DNA of 64,000 nucleotides from Dermatophagoides farinae (lineage: Eukaryota; Arthropoda; Arachnida; Sarcoptiformes; Pyroglyphidae): positions 2,113,001-2,177,000 of the forward strand of contig NC_134679.1 in assembly GCF_024713945.1 (NCBI RefSeq), given 5' to 3'. Positions 1 through 10,866 of this stretch are shown one piece after another; position 1 is the first letter of the stretch, and each line of letters starts with the position of its first letter. A program made the translations under genes and the position numbers. Below the pieces are notes generated by a model, which did no database searches, was not told the origin of the DNA, and saw only the letters and a program-made list of their open reading frames with translations.

Positions 1-328
1 TTCAATGAATGAATCATGCTCTTTGGTGAGAGAAAGAAAGAGCGCAGAGAAAAGATGACGATTAACCAAAAAAGAAAAAAAAAACTGACTGGCCCTGTTT
101 CTGGTCGATGATGAAAATGGAATAAGAAGGATCGTTGTCGTTTATTTAAACCATCAGTTGAATTTTGTTTGCCATTACGAACGGTCGGTCATTCATCGGG
201 ATCGTTGATTATATTTTGAATTTTAACTTTGAAAAAATTTTTATTTTCACCCACAACAAAGTTATTCTCATCACATTTCTTAAATTATTTTACAACAAAA
301 TTCGTTAATTCAACAACCAAAAAAAAAA
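1..328 (+). other. neuralized upstream/5' UTR region
   Basis: No coding segment is seen. The stretch is A/T-rich and leads directly into the short first coding exon at 329. It probably holds the promoter and 5' UTR, but no TATA element could be assigned with confidence. Confidence 0.4.
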
Positions 329-2433
329 ATGAAACTTTTGAAAAAAATTCGTCGTATAGGTAAGTTATTGATTGATTATTGAAATGAAATTGACACATTT
401 TCTACCTTAATCTCAATGATAATGATACACTTATTGTATTGGGAATATATTTCGAAAAAATGGGTTTTTTTTCGTGTGTCTTTCTTTTCTATTCTATTCT
501 ATTTTTTTGTCACTCGAATATAATTATGATGACGATGATAATGATGATGTCTATAATCTCATCATCATCATCTCTATAGAGCCGTATCTCCGTATTGTAG
601 TAGCAACAGACATATTTTGTCAACTTCAAAACACAGTATTTTGCCATTGCATGTATGTCAATTAATTTGACATTTCCGTTTGAAACAAGAAGAAGAAAAT
701 CTTTGTTATTTGTTAGTTAGTTGGTCGTGATTGTCTTAGTCGAAATTTTTTTGCTCCTTATGTGAAGAAAAAGATGATGACCGACAAATCTTTAATCGTT
801 TATGCGCTTGTATGAGAGAGAAAGAGATTGACACGAATGAACACACAAACACACATGACCGAGGGCATAGTCCAATTCTCATGGATGAGCTTCACTGATG
901 ATGATGATAGAAACACATACGGAATAATTACCCAAAATCATCTTTGAAAACTAATTATAATCAACAATTGTTTTTTTTTCTTTATTATTTTTTTTATGAA
1001 TGAATGAAATTTTAGCTTCACAAAAAAATCTTTCATGTACAACACAACAACAAATTGCCACGAATAACCTGACACCGATTGGTTTCCATTCAGTACATGG
1101 TGAGAATATTCGTATTACAGGAAATGGAATGATTGCCGAACGTGTTGGTAGCTATTGTCGTGGTATCTGTTTCAGTAATCGTCCTGTACGTTATAATGAA
1201 CATATCTCTATACGTATTGTGGAAATGTCTGATTTTTGGAGCGGTGTATTACGATTTGGTTTCACAACAAAAGATCCTTCTACATTAAGAAATTCATTGC
1301 CTAAATATGCTTGTCCAAATCTTACAAATTGTGGTCATACATTTGCAAAAGCATTACCAGAAAGATATTCACATAAAAATTGTATATTATCATTCTATCT
1401 ATCAACAAACGGAAATGTTCATTATAGTATAAATAATGTTGACAAGGGTATTATACTTGAAAATGTTAAAATTAATAATGGACCATTCTGGGCCGTCATC
1501 GATCTTTATGGTAATACACAGAAAATTGAACTAATTGGTATGTATAATAAACTGTCATTCATTCAAAATCAAGGCAACAGGAAATATCAATTTTCTTCAC
1601 ATGCCATATTTTGTTTGTCCTATTTTTTTTTATCTCACTTGTTCATTAATTCTTGTCTTGTCCTGTCCTGTTATATTTAGATCCACGATATCAGCCAAAT
1701 AATAGCTGTAATAAAAACATGTACATTGAACCTGAACGTTTGTACACATCCGTTTCAATGATGGATTTACCGAATGAAATGTCACATGAACCATCACCAC
1801 AAATTTATTCAAATAAATTTCTTGAACAATCAATTCAATTCCATAGAACTCGTGGCTGTAATGTACGGCTTTCAAGTAATAAATGTGTTGCTGAACGCAA
1901 TAGTAATCATTATTCACAAGGCTATGTATTCACACAACGACCATTAGCTATTGGTGAAAAGATTGTATTACAAATTTTGCGTACAGATGAAATGTTTACT
2001 GGAAGTTTAGCATTTGGTCTTACATCATGTAATCCGAATTTTTTGAATGTTGCTGATTTACCTGAAGATTCACATCATTTATTGGATCGTCCAGAATATT
2101 GGACTGTAATTAAAGATGTTGCCAATTCACCGATGGCTGGTGATGAAATTGCATTCACCATAACTGAATCTGGTGAAGTTATAATGACGAAAAATCGTCA
2201 ACGTCCAATCACATTGATGCATGTTGACATAAGCCAGAATTTATGGGGTTTTTTCGATCTATACGGCAGTACGATCAAAGTTCGATTACTTGGTTCACAA
2301 ACAATAAATCATCATAAATCACAAATGAATCTTGCCAACCATCATTCCATACAATCAAATCGACCATTAATGAATGCCATATCAATGTATAATGTTTATA
2401 AATCCTCACAAATGGAATATTCTATAGCATTAA

Positions 2434-2465
<32 letters not shown>

Positions 2466-2918
2466 AACCAACATCAATCATATCATACAAAACAGAAACC
2501 AACCATAATGACAACACAACAACAACAACAACAAAACTGGCCATACGTTACATATCCGACAATACAACGAGAAAATAAAGCAAATGCAAACAAAAAAGCA
2601 TATCATCAACATAATTATAATTATAAAAATAATGATTATCATCATGTTGATGGTAAATTGTATAATCAAATTTCAAAAAGTTTAACAAATTCAACATCAT
2701 TATCATCATCATCATCATCATCAACAACATCATCGCCATCAACAACATTCGGTAATGAATGTGTTGTTTGTTATGAAGAACCAATCAACAGTGTATTCTA
2801 TACATGTGGACATGTTTGTATGTGTTTTAAATGTTCGGTAAAACAATGGCAAACATCTGGCCATTGTCCTATTTGTCGTGCAAAGATTGTCGATGTTATA
2901 CGAACATACTGGTCATAA
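329..2918 (+). CDS. neur: Neuralized, E3 ubiquitin ligase with two NHR domains and a RING finger
   Basis: Three coding exons, 329-359, 1016-1537 and 1681-2918, join in frame with GT-AG introns to give 596 residues. The protein has two neuralized homology repeats (about residues 30-180 and 236-390), then a His/Gln/Ser-rich linker, then a C-terminal C3HC4 RING (about 545-586, starting ECVVCYEEP and ending near CPICRAKIVDVIRTYWS). In the family, NHR domains bind Notch ligands or phosphoinositides, and the RING ubiquitinates Delta/Serrate to drive their endocytosis, so a role in Notch signalling at the plasma membrane is expected. The start MKLLKKIRRI is a 31-nt exon spliced across a 656-base intron. 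A longer upstream isoform cannot be excluded. It converges with the BNIP3 gene downstream. Confidence 0.93.
360..1015 (+). other. Intron 1 of neuralized
   Basis: The donor GTAAGT at 360 and the acceptor TTTTAG ending at 1015 bound this 656-base intron. A chance reading frame at 474-665 is low-complexity (Asp/Asn and Ile runs) and lacks support. Nothing else is seen. Confidence 0.6.
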
Positions 2919-3449
2919 TTAATTATCATCATCATCATCATCATAATGAATAATGGGCAATTTTTTTTTATCATAAACTATTTATATATGAAATTTTTCT
3001 TTTTCAAATGTCATAATTATAATTTTTCTTTTTTTTTCCATATCGATGTGTAAAAAACTAGTCATTGTAAAAGTAAAAAAAAAAATAAAAAAAAAGTTAT
3101 CACCATCATTTTTTTCAAATCATAATCGTAATAATAATAATATTATTTATTCATTCTAATATATGAATTGGTAAAAAGATTTTGATTTTTGGAACAAAAA
3201 AAAAATGAAATCCCAAAAAATAAAAAGATCAAAGTGTGAAAATATAAATAAACACTCACACAAACAAACAAACAAACAAAAAAACGGCCAAACCATTTGT
3301 TAATATATATAAATGTAAAGTAGAAAAAAAAACAGCAATCATAAGTGTATTATAAAGGTAAAATATTGATGAAATTTTTTGTTTTTGTTTTCCTGTGTTA
3401 TCATCAATACCAAAAAAAAAATCATTGATTCATTCGGACCATATATATG
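2919..3449 (+). other. neuralized 3' UTR and convergent intergenic
   Basis: A/T-rich and T-rich sequence between two convergent stop codons. An AATAAA at about 3247-3252 is a plausible neuralized poly(A) signal, followed by AAAC repeats. No coding segment is seen. Confidence 0.4.
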
Positions 3450-4197
3450 TTAAAAAGCTCGACGTAGAATAATTGTATAACCAATTCCGGCACCCAAAAT
3501 CAATGAAAGTATATTGGTCAAAAATAATAATGAAAGTACTTCTTTCGAAAGGATACCACGTCGTATTATCCATTGACGAAACGTTGGACGAGTTTTACGA
3601 TTTGGTTGTATATTATTCCATTCTCTACAGAAAAAAAAACAGATATAGAATAGAAATGAATGAATTCAATGAGAAACATTAATAAATTAGCACATACTTG
3701 GACAATGGATCACGATTGCTCCAATCCCATATCCAATCCGTACTCAAATGACTTCGATCATTATGTTCCTAAATTCGTTATTTGGTTGGCATATAAAAAA
3801 AAATTTAGAAATTATCTCGTTTGGCTATTTGTTATTATTACATTATTATTAAAATAGATGCTATTCGGAGGTGTTTGCAAACCGTCAGGCGTAATCGGTA
3901 ATGAACCCAAAAATGAACCTTTCAATGATGAATGTCCTGTTTGGCTTTCTTTTTGTGCATCCAACAATAATTTCTCCAAACTTTGTAGGGTTGGTCCATT
4001 GTTTTTGACGAGGATATGAAGTGGTGTATCACTGGGCGAATATGTGGAATTTTCATTTATATCGATCCAAGAATCTAAAATGAATGATCAAAAACAATTG
4101 TGAATTACATCATCGAAAGATCAACAAAAAAAAAAAAAAAAAGAATGACCATACCATTTAAAGAAACGACATCATCGCTTTTGGGCGTGGAAGCCAT
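3450..4197 (-). CDS. BNIP3: BNIP3/NIX-type mitophagy receptor
   Basis: Four minus-strand exons (4155-4197, 3842-4074, 3698-3768, 3450-3624) join with matching phases into 173 residues, and none exceeds 80 codons. The N-terminus contains D-S-W-I-D-I (residues 15-20), which fits the LC3-interacting WxxL/I motif of BNIP3. A central motif DWIWDWSNR (about 103-111) is almost identical to the vertebrate BNIP3 family signature. The C-terminus carries GILSKEVLSLLF and a single membrane span with closely spaced glycines (LGAGIG), ending in a short basic tail. The family is tail-anchored in the outer mitochondrial membrane and recruits autophagosomes or promotes cell death. No clear BH3 motif is assigned. 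The second intron has a less common donor, GTAATA. Confidence 0.9.
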
Positions 4198-5000
4198 TTT
4201 ATTGTCTATTGCCACTTGTTTTTAATACAAACTTAAAATTTTTCCAGAAAACATTGAAATTTTCAAACAAAAATTGAAAACGAAACAAAAAAAAAATTCA
4301 GAATCAAAATTTTCAAGATTATATCACTCAATTTGATACAAATGTTTCTTTTTGCGCGTTTTTCTTTCTCTCTCTCTCGCTCTATTGGCTTTGTCGTTAA
4401 AGCTGAAACCTTATATAATGAAGAGCTGCCAAAATAAAAACATTTCTCTCCAACGCGTATTAAAAAAAAACCAAACAGAAAAAAAAAATAACTGTCTATA
4501 GACAACGCATGCGTTCAAAAAATAAAAACAACAAAAAAAATTGACAACATTCGATTGTTAAATGCGTACTTTTATCGTCATCACTATTTTTTTATATAAG
4601 TGGAATTGATTCAATTTTTTTTTAAATTAAATTTCTCATGATGTGTTTTCATATATAGTGCACACATTATCACGCGACAATGATAATCATGATGATGATA
4701 CGGATAATATACCTGATGGTAAAAAAAATTCGTTGGCCAAAATTATTTTTGTACAATAAAAGGTTTATAATGAAAACAGACAAATTAAGTGGAGAAAAAA
4801 AACCAGAAAATTTTATATTTGTGAATATCAAATGAAAATAATCATCATTGAATGAAATATAATGTTTGATAATGATACTAATAATACTATAATTCTATCG
4901 TGGATGGGTAAAATGTCGTGTACTACAATACAATGTTGAAAAAATAATGTTTAATAATCAAAATCAAATTTTTTTTATATTTTAATGGTTGAAAAAAAAT
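4198..5000. other. Intergenic between BNIP3 and PRC1 homologues
   Basis: Mostly A/T-rich. It includes the upstream region of the BNIP3 gene and the 3' flank of the PRC1 gene. One exon-like segment at about 4658-4758 on the plus strand has an acceptor-like TATATAG, an open acidic stretch and a nearby AATAAA, but no partner exon was found. The minus-strand frame at 4263-4505 looks like chance. Confidence 0.35.
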
Positions 5001-7012
5001 TTATGGTAAAAAAGCTGGTCGTTTTTGCATTGTTCTAACATTGGATGATAATGATGAATAGTCATTACTATTATTACAATTCAATACGATACGATTCTTT
5101 GCTCGATTACGAACAAAATCCACAGATTTAGATCGTCGTCGATGTTCACGTGTACGTAAAGTAATTGCTGCTTTGGTCAATGGTGTATGCAGATTCATAT
5201 GTGGAAGATTATTTTCTACATCGATCATCGTCGAATTGGAAGGGACTCTCAACTATGAGGAATGGATTAGTTAATTTTCAATATTTAGTTGATTGTTAAT
5301 CAATATAATTACCTGAAAATTTATTTCCGCTTGATCGACATGTTTGAAAATATCATCATAAAGATTACGTTTGGCAATCTTTGCCGGTAGTGGCTGATCA
5401 TTTGAATCATGTTTATTCAATTTTAACTGATTAATTGATCGTGGTGAAAATGGAATTCGTTTGTCTTTTTTGTTTGATAAAACATCTGCAGTAATTTTTT
5501 TAGCACTATTCGTAGTATTTGTGGTTTTCGAATTTTTCGCTACATTCGTAATCGTTTTACAATCTTTAAGCTGTTCCCAATTTGTTTCAAAATATCTATC
5601 AATATCAATACCATATGTATTGAATGGGATATTTTTTTCGGTTTCAATCAATGTGATCAAAGTTCGAATCTCTTTTTCTAATTTGGGTAATTTTTTCGAA
5701 CACATTTTACGATCACGTTCCATCTGTAACAATGCACCACCACGATTGTTGAAACGATTAGGATCGGTGGATTTCTTTTCTAATTCTATCAAACGTTCCA
5801 TAGATTCTTCAAATTCGATAAATTTTTCAAAAACTTCTCGATATTTATCATAAAAAATTTTCAAATCATTAAATTCGGTTTCCAATTCGTTAAGCAATTC
5901 TTCAGTATATTCTTGTGAATCCATTAGGTAACCATCGAATCGAGATACACGACATTTTTCGAAAAGTACTTTAATTTCCAGACGAACATTTTTGATTATT
6001 TTTTCGATACTATTCTTTTTTAGAATCTCATATTTGGTAATTTCTGCATCCAATATCTGTTGCTTTCGTGGTAAAGTACCGGCCAATTTCATTAGGAAAA
6101 TATCTCGTTCTTGATGATCAATATCTAATCGATTGTAAAGTTGTTGCAATATTTCAAGTTGTTTTTCAATATGTGTTTTAGAAGCTTCAATTGAACTGGA
6201 TAATTTGTTTAAAAATGTCATCAATTTGTTAACATATGATTGTGAGAAAATAATCTCCTCTTTTTTCAATATGATCAACATTTTTTCATCATCATTTTCA
6301 GGTTCATATTCAAGTTCGTTGATAAATTTTATTAATGAAGGTCTTAATGATTCATATTTCATTTTTCGATCAGATAAAATTTTTTCCCGATCACGTAATA
6401 TTAATTCCAAACTTTTTAGTTCCATTTCACTTGGAATGTCAGTAGCAAATTTGGTTGGTTGATAAATCTCGCCAAGTAGATGGATTATTTTCTTTAATTT
6501 ATTCTCCAAACTTTCCAATTTAAACATTCGTTCATTTTTTACGACCAATAATTCATTATATTTTTTCTGCAATATCTTATTTTGCATAATCAATGTTTGT
6601 ACATCATCAGATAGCTGAAATGATGGTAATGATAGATCAGTGAGAATTTTATTTACTTCTTTTAATTTATATTCTCGATATTTAAGGCCTTCATCACGAA
6701 AATCACGATTTCTGGCAACTAAATTATCAGCTAAATCGATGAATTGTTGACTAATTTCTAATGTTCGTTGTTCACGATAAGAATCAGGAAAGCCAACAAA
6801 TCGCCATATTTCACCAATTTCATTGAATTTACTTTTCAAATTTTCCGATAATTCTTCGGAAAGATAATCAGCAAAACTATAGTGAAAAAAAAATGAATCT
6901 TTTGTTAAAAAACAAATTCAAACAAAAAAAAAATATTCACTTACACTGATGGAAACGAAAGATTCATGGACGTATCGTCCTGTTCGAAATCAATCCAATC
7001 AACATTGGTCAT
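5001..7012 (-). CDS. PRC1: PRC1/Ase1/MAP65 spindle midzone protein
   Basis: Exons 6945-7012, 5313-6876 and 5001-5252 join in frame into 627 residues, close to the length of vertebrate PRC1. Most of the protein is helical coiled coil. The family signature sits near residue 400 as NNRGGALLQMERDRKMC followed by KKLPKLEKEI. The C-terminal exon is basic and Ser/Arg-rich, like the unstructured microtubule-binding tails of PRC1. The family cross-links antiparallel microtubules at the anaphase midzone and docks kinesin-4, centralspindlin and polo kinase during cytokinesis (Drosophila feo). The start MTNVDWIDFEQDD is the first ATG and is followed by a 68-nt exon. Orthology rests on domain content rather than an alignment. 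Confidence 0.9.
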
Positions 7013-7453
7013 TTTGTGATTCAAATGTGATGTGATGATGATGATGATGATTAATTTAATTTGATAAATTCAAAACAAGAATTTTTTCTTTATTCACTTA
7101 GGTGGATTTCAAAAAAAAAATTAAATATCAGACCACGAAAACTAAAGAAATTATGAAATCTTTCCACTGCAAAAATAATTTTTTGTGCTATATGTACAAA
7201 GACAAGAGTGACGGTTGTGAAAACAACTCAATGTATGAGCACATAACAAATTTTAAACGGTCGCCATAATCAAACCTGATTGGCTGATTGTAAGTACGAA
7301 TACACTGCACACGCGCATTTTGCATCTTTTTTCAACCATATCAATCAGCTTCGCCGCATTAAATGCCAAGTTAATACACAGTGCAAGCACTTGGCGAGTG
7401 TAAAAATTGCAGTTACACACATCCTAAGCGACATATTTAATGAATGAAATGAT
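7013..7453. promoter_or_regulatory. Upstream region of the PRC1 homologue
   Basis: About 440 bases between the PRC1 start and a plus-strand reading frame. It contains a CCAAT box on the minus strand (ATTGG on plus at 7279-7283) and a somewhat more G+C-rich patch (7300-7430). Promoter function is inferred from position. Vertebrate PRC1 promoters also use CCAAT boxes, but no cell-cycle element is claimed here. Confidence 0.3.
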
Positions 7454-7945
7454 ATGATATTATATCAAATACCGAAATGTAACTATCAAAATTTTAAAAA
7501 GGTCATCATAAATCATTTTGGAGTGCTAAACAACAATGATGATATCGATAATGATCAAGATGGTCATCCAATTCAACAACAATCAATGGTCACAAAAATG
7601 GCCATCATGAATCGTCATCATCCTGCTACACTGATTGATTCACCAAATATGATAATAATGTCACCACAATTACAGCATCATAATTTTCAACACCATCAAC
7701 AACAACAACGGAATATTGTACATGTGCCACCAAGTTTTTTAATCTGTAATCAAACATCCATGAATGCAAATATTCCACCATCATCATATCATCAAGTAGC
7801 AGCAACAGCTGCATCGCCACAACAAATACCAATTTCAATACCAAATTCACGATCATTTGATGCTGCTACTAATGAAATTTGTGATGATTCGCATACATTT
7901 AATTTATACATTTGTACATGTAATAAATTACGATGTTCCACATAA
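7454..7945 (+). CDS. Orphan Gln/His/Pro-rich reading frame, possible gene or decaying gene
   Basis: An open frame of 163 codons. It is rich in Gln, His, Asn and Pro (for example HHNFQHHQQQQ) and ends in a short Cys-containing tail (LYICTCNKLRCST). Composition resembles low-complexity parts of arthropod regulatory proteins, but no domain is recognised. A second frame at 7857-8093 overlaps its end and has a more ordinary composition (EEWTLLKYYKALLIKY), which could mean a frame break in a degenerate gene or an unannotated intron. It lies divergent to PRC1 and next to a transposon-relic patch. Whether it is expressed cannot be judged. Confidence 0.3.
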   Translation: MILYQIPKCNYQNFKKVIINHFGVLNNNDDIDNDQDGHPIQQQSMVTKMAIMNRHHPATLIDSPNMIIMSPQLQHHNFQHHQQQQRNIVHVPPSFLICNQTSMNANIPPSSYHQVAATAASPQQIPISIPNSRSFDAATNEICDDSHTFNLYICTCNKLRCST

Positions 7946-8618
7946 CATCGTTATAATCGTATCGAATAATATGTTCGCAGCTATGATTGAGGAATGGACA
8001 CTATTGAAATATTATAAAGCTTTATTGATCAAGTATACGCAGATCATAGATCCCAGATACTCGATGGATAATGATAATTTAGGATGGGTTTAAATACTAG
8101 ATAACAATCAATTAGAAACATTGATTAGGTTATAACATTCATTAAATCAAAGTTGAACATTCTATTTAAAATATACAAACATCACAACTTTGATAATTAA
8201 CATTCCAAAACAATCATGTTTTGGATTTTAAATGTTACATACATTTATATATTTCATTTTTCATTGTTTCTTCTTTTGAAATAAAATGGTTATTGAATTT
8301 GTTTCAAATAGTTTGATTTTTATAATCTTTTTTTTATCATCTGAATATATGTTTTTCAATAAAAATAAAAAATTGATAACAACAAAAATTTTGAAACAGT
8401 ATTGAAATATAATACAAACATAGGATGTCAAAGAAAACGTTGATCGTGCGATTTTGAAAATGATTTTTGTAAGGGGTAAACTGGACATAAACATCTTCAT
8501 TAAATAGAAAATAATTCCAATATATAAACCGAATTCGGAAAGTTGATTTCAGGTTAAACTCAAATGAAATTCTTAACGATAATTTAATAATCTAATTTAC
8601 CAATTTTACCATTTAATA
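7946..8618. other. Intergenic, no clear gene
   Basis: Beyond the tail of the reading frame ending at 8093, the stretch is A/T-rich. A minus-strand frame at 8261-8500 has chance-like composition. Nothing is supported. Confidence 0.35.
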
Positions 8619-8620
8619 TA

Positions 8621-8819
8621 CACTCATACCCCGCTTAACGCTGCCCCGTTTAGCGCTGATTCGATATAACGCTGTATAATTACCCTACATTGCATTACAT
8701 TGTTACATTGTATATGAAGGGTAAAAATGCATTATGTAAAGATAGCCCCGCTTAGCGCTGTTTCGCTTAACGCTCAGAATTTTTGGAACGTAACCCCCGC
8801 GTTAAGCGGGGTATTACTG
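8621..8819. mobile_element. 199-bp MITE, pogo/Tc1-mariner-like, TA target duplication
   Basis: The element is flanked by TA (8619-8620 and 8820-8821). Its ends are inverted copies sharing ATACCCCGCTTAACGC (left 8626-8641, right on the minus strand 8814-8799), and the first two bases CA also match. The interior is G+C-rich for this genome and contains several near-copies of a 12-14 base motif of the form CGCTTAACGCTG on the same strand. Small size, TA duplication, TIRs and no coding capacity fit a non-autonomous Tc1/mariner-superfamily element, with ends of the pogo/Tigger style. It lies directly against the open frame of the orphan gene at 8822. Confidence 0.8.
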
Positions 8820-8821
8820 TA

Positions 8822-9419
8822 GTTAGATTTGTTGAACCCGATATCGATTCTATTCAAAATTTTCAAAATAATGTCATTGACATTATAAAATTAATTAAAA
8901 GTGATTTACTTAGTGAAAATAACTTATTTCGATATTTTATACCAGAGAATATTTGGAGAAGAATTTTACAAAAATTGATCCGATCCTCCAATATTCGTAG
9001 ACGGTTCAATAATCTATTCCCGAATGGTATTCAAGGCATAGGCAAAATCGGTGAATCGGACCATTTAATAGTAAGTTTTTTAATAGAAAGATTCTAAATC
9101 AATTCCTTGATATATTTCAATTTCTTATCACCAGGAATATCTTATTAAAAAAGTTAGGAACCAGAATTCAATCAAAAATCGTGAAACGAGAAAAATAAAT
9201 TTAAGGAGAGAAACAACATCTGATGATGATATCGATGAATTGGAAACTATCATGACAACCCAACCATTGAACAAATCGACGAATAATGTAGTAATCAGAA
9301 AGATCAAAGCTTATTATTCAGTGATAAGTTTTTTTTTTTGAAATAATTGGAAATTGATTCTTTAATATATTTGAATTTATCATGAACAGGTGATTAGTCC
9401 AATCGGTAGTGATGATTAA
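8822..9419 (+). pseudogene. 5'-truncated orphan gene abutting a MITE
   Basis: A frame is open from the MITE edge to 9070 (VEPDIDSIQNF onward). It is followed by a good donor GTAAGT, an acceptor at 9134 and a second open exon from 9135 to about 9290 or 9320. A short last exon, 9390-9419, ends in TAA, and the phases agree. The product would be about 140 residues, helical and basic in the first exon (WRRILQKLIRSSNIRRRF) and acidic later (TTSDDDIDELE). No family is recognised. No ATG precedes the frame: upstream it runs into the right end of the MITE and beyond the insertion no continuation was found. It may be a host gene that lost its 5' part, or one with an unrecognised upstream exon. Confidence 0.4.
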
Positions 9420-9610
9420 TGTTTGGGTGATCAATTAATGGGAAAAAGATGCCTCAATTATCATTTGTAATCATCTATGTTTTTATATTTGTAAAACTAA
9501 ATAATTGTAATCTCATATTTATATCGTATACATTTCATTTATACATTGTAAAATCTTCATAATCCAATTAAAAATCATTTTAATTGATTTTTTGTCGGTA
9601 CAAAAAAAAG

Positions 9611-9737
9611 TACATTGAAAAAAATCCTAGCGGGAAAAAATGGCAAATTTTGTACAGCAACAGTAAGGCAGGGGATGGAAAAGTGTCCGTAAAATGCGTG
9701 GCTTACATAGACTTTTTTCCCCATTTTTTTCAATGTA
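9611..9737. mobile_element. 127-bp element with perfect 15-bp terminal inverted repeats
   Basis: TACATTGAAAAAAAT at 9611-9625 is repeated in inverted orientation at 9723-9737. The outermost TA on each side could be a target duplication, giving a Tc1/mariner-type MITE. The interior is unrelated to the neighbouring MITEs and has no coding capacity. The A-run makes the TIR partly low-complexity, so chance cannot be fully excluded. Confidence 0.5.
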
Positions 9738-10318
9738 GATATAAATTGCCTAATAACAAGAAAAGGGAGAAAAAACGAAGAATCAAGTGTGTATTTGTTT
9801 GAGTGTATTGTATATGTGAAAACATAATTTTGTGAAGTTAAAATATGTTTCTTTGTTTTGGGTGAAGTCTTGTAATGTGTGAATATTTTGTAATTTTAAT
9901 TCTATTTTATTATTATATTAATTAATTTAATATTAGTGTAGTGTAAACATTCGAGGAGTAAGTGATTTGTGTCCTGTGTTGTGTTTGAACATGTACATGT
10001 GGAACGTTTTATTCTGTATAGATATTGTTGAAAGTGTCCGTTGCCTGTGAAAAATTGTGTAGTGTAAAAGTTGGGTTTTATAAATTTTGGAATTTTTGTG
10101 TTTGAAAATTTTTTTTGAAAAGTCTCGTTGGTTTTTGTGTGTGTATGTGTGAATGCGTCTTTTATTAAAAACGTAGATGATGTATACTATACATTGTATA
10201 CATTCTGCCTAACAAGCTAACAAGCTTATAGGCTTCTATCTCTTTTCAACGGATAATGGAGCATTTACGATCATCTATATTCAATAATTTTCCGGTTATC
10301 TTTTTAGCTTCCTCTTCT
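9738..10318. other. GT-rich gene-free stretch
   Basis: From about 9780 to 10180 the plus strand is notably rich in TGTG-type dinucleotides and poor in C, unlike the CAT/ATG-rich background. A phrase AGTGTAGTGTAAA near 9935-9947 recurs near 10057, and AAAGTGTCCGT occurs both near 9680 and near 10031. It may be old repeat sequence or a noncoding transcript. No coding segment is seen. Confidence 0.3.
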
Positions 10319-10655
10319 TTAGTCAAAGCTTTTCAATTTTTCTTGATCAATCCTATCATCATTATTATCGTCAATTTCATTTTTCTTTGACTTAACTTTT
10401 TCTGCTTCTCTATATGTTGTTCGAATAATGATTTTTCTTGATCCTTTTTCTTCTTGTCGTTTATCCGTGTTAATCATTGATGATAAAATTTCAGTATTAT
10501 TAGCTCGTGCTATGATTATTGCAATTCATTCTGGAAATTGTACGCCTTCCTCTGTTCATTGTTCATTAATTATCGAAGTTGACGGTGTCGCAAATAAAAG
10601 TGAATCTTTATTAATAAAATATTGGAAAAAAATAGTTGAAGCAATTGATAATTGA
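10319..10655. other. Two overlapping small reading frames on opposite strands
   Basis: On minus, 10477-10319 encodes a 52-residue charged peptide starting MINTDKRQEEKG and ending EKLKSFD. On plus, 10428-10655 encodes a 75-residue frame with ordinary composition (VLIIDDKISVLLARAM). At most one is likely to be real. Neither has recognisable homology or splice partners. Confidence 0.2.
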
Positions 10656-10866
10656 TAACTTTAGAAAATACAATAAATTAGTGATGATTAGTCAGTCGTA
10701 GCACATTCGTCACTTTTCATCGTCCAAAAACCCAGTGACTGCTGACAAAACGCCGAGCTAATCTTTTTCCATCGTCATCGCATCTTTTACTGCACGTGCA
10801 CTTCCTATGCTTCGTTAATATCACGTTATTTGTTTTGGGGTTGTTCATAAGATACATCTCCTAGAC

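Noticed and set aside
474-665. 63-codon frame in neuralized intron 1
   Set aside because: Driven by GATGAT/CATCAT repeats and lying wholly inside an intron with good splice sites.
3473-3857. Two plus-strand frames over the BNIP3 gene
   Set aside because: They are antisense to exons of the BNIP3 homologue, whose motifs are unmistakable on the minus strand.
5461-6462. Plus-strand frames opposite PRC1
   Set aside because: Phe/Ile/Ser-rich shadows of a Lys/Glu-rich coiled coil on the other strand.
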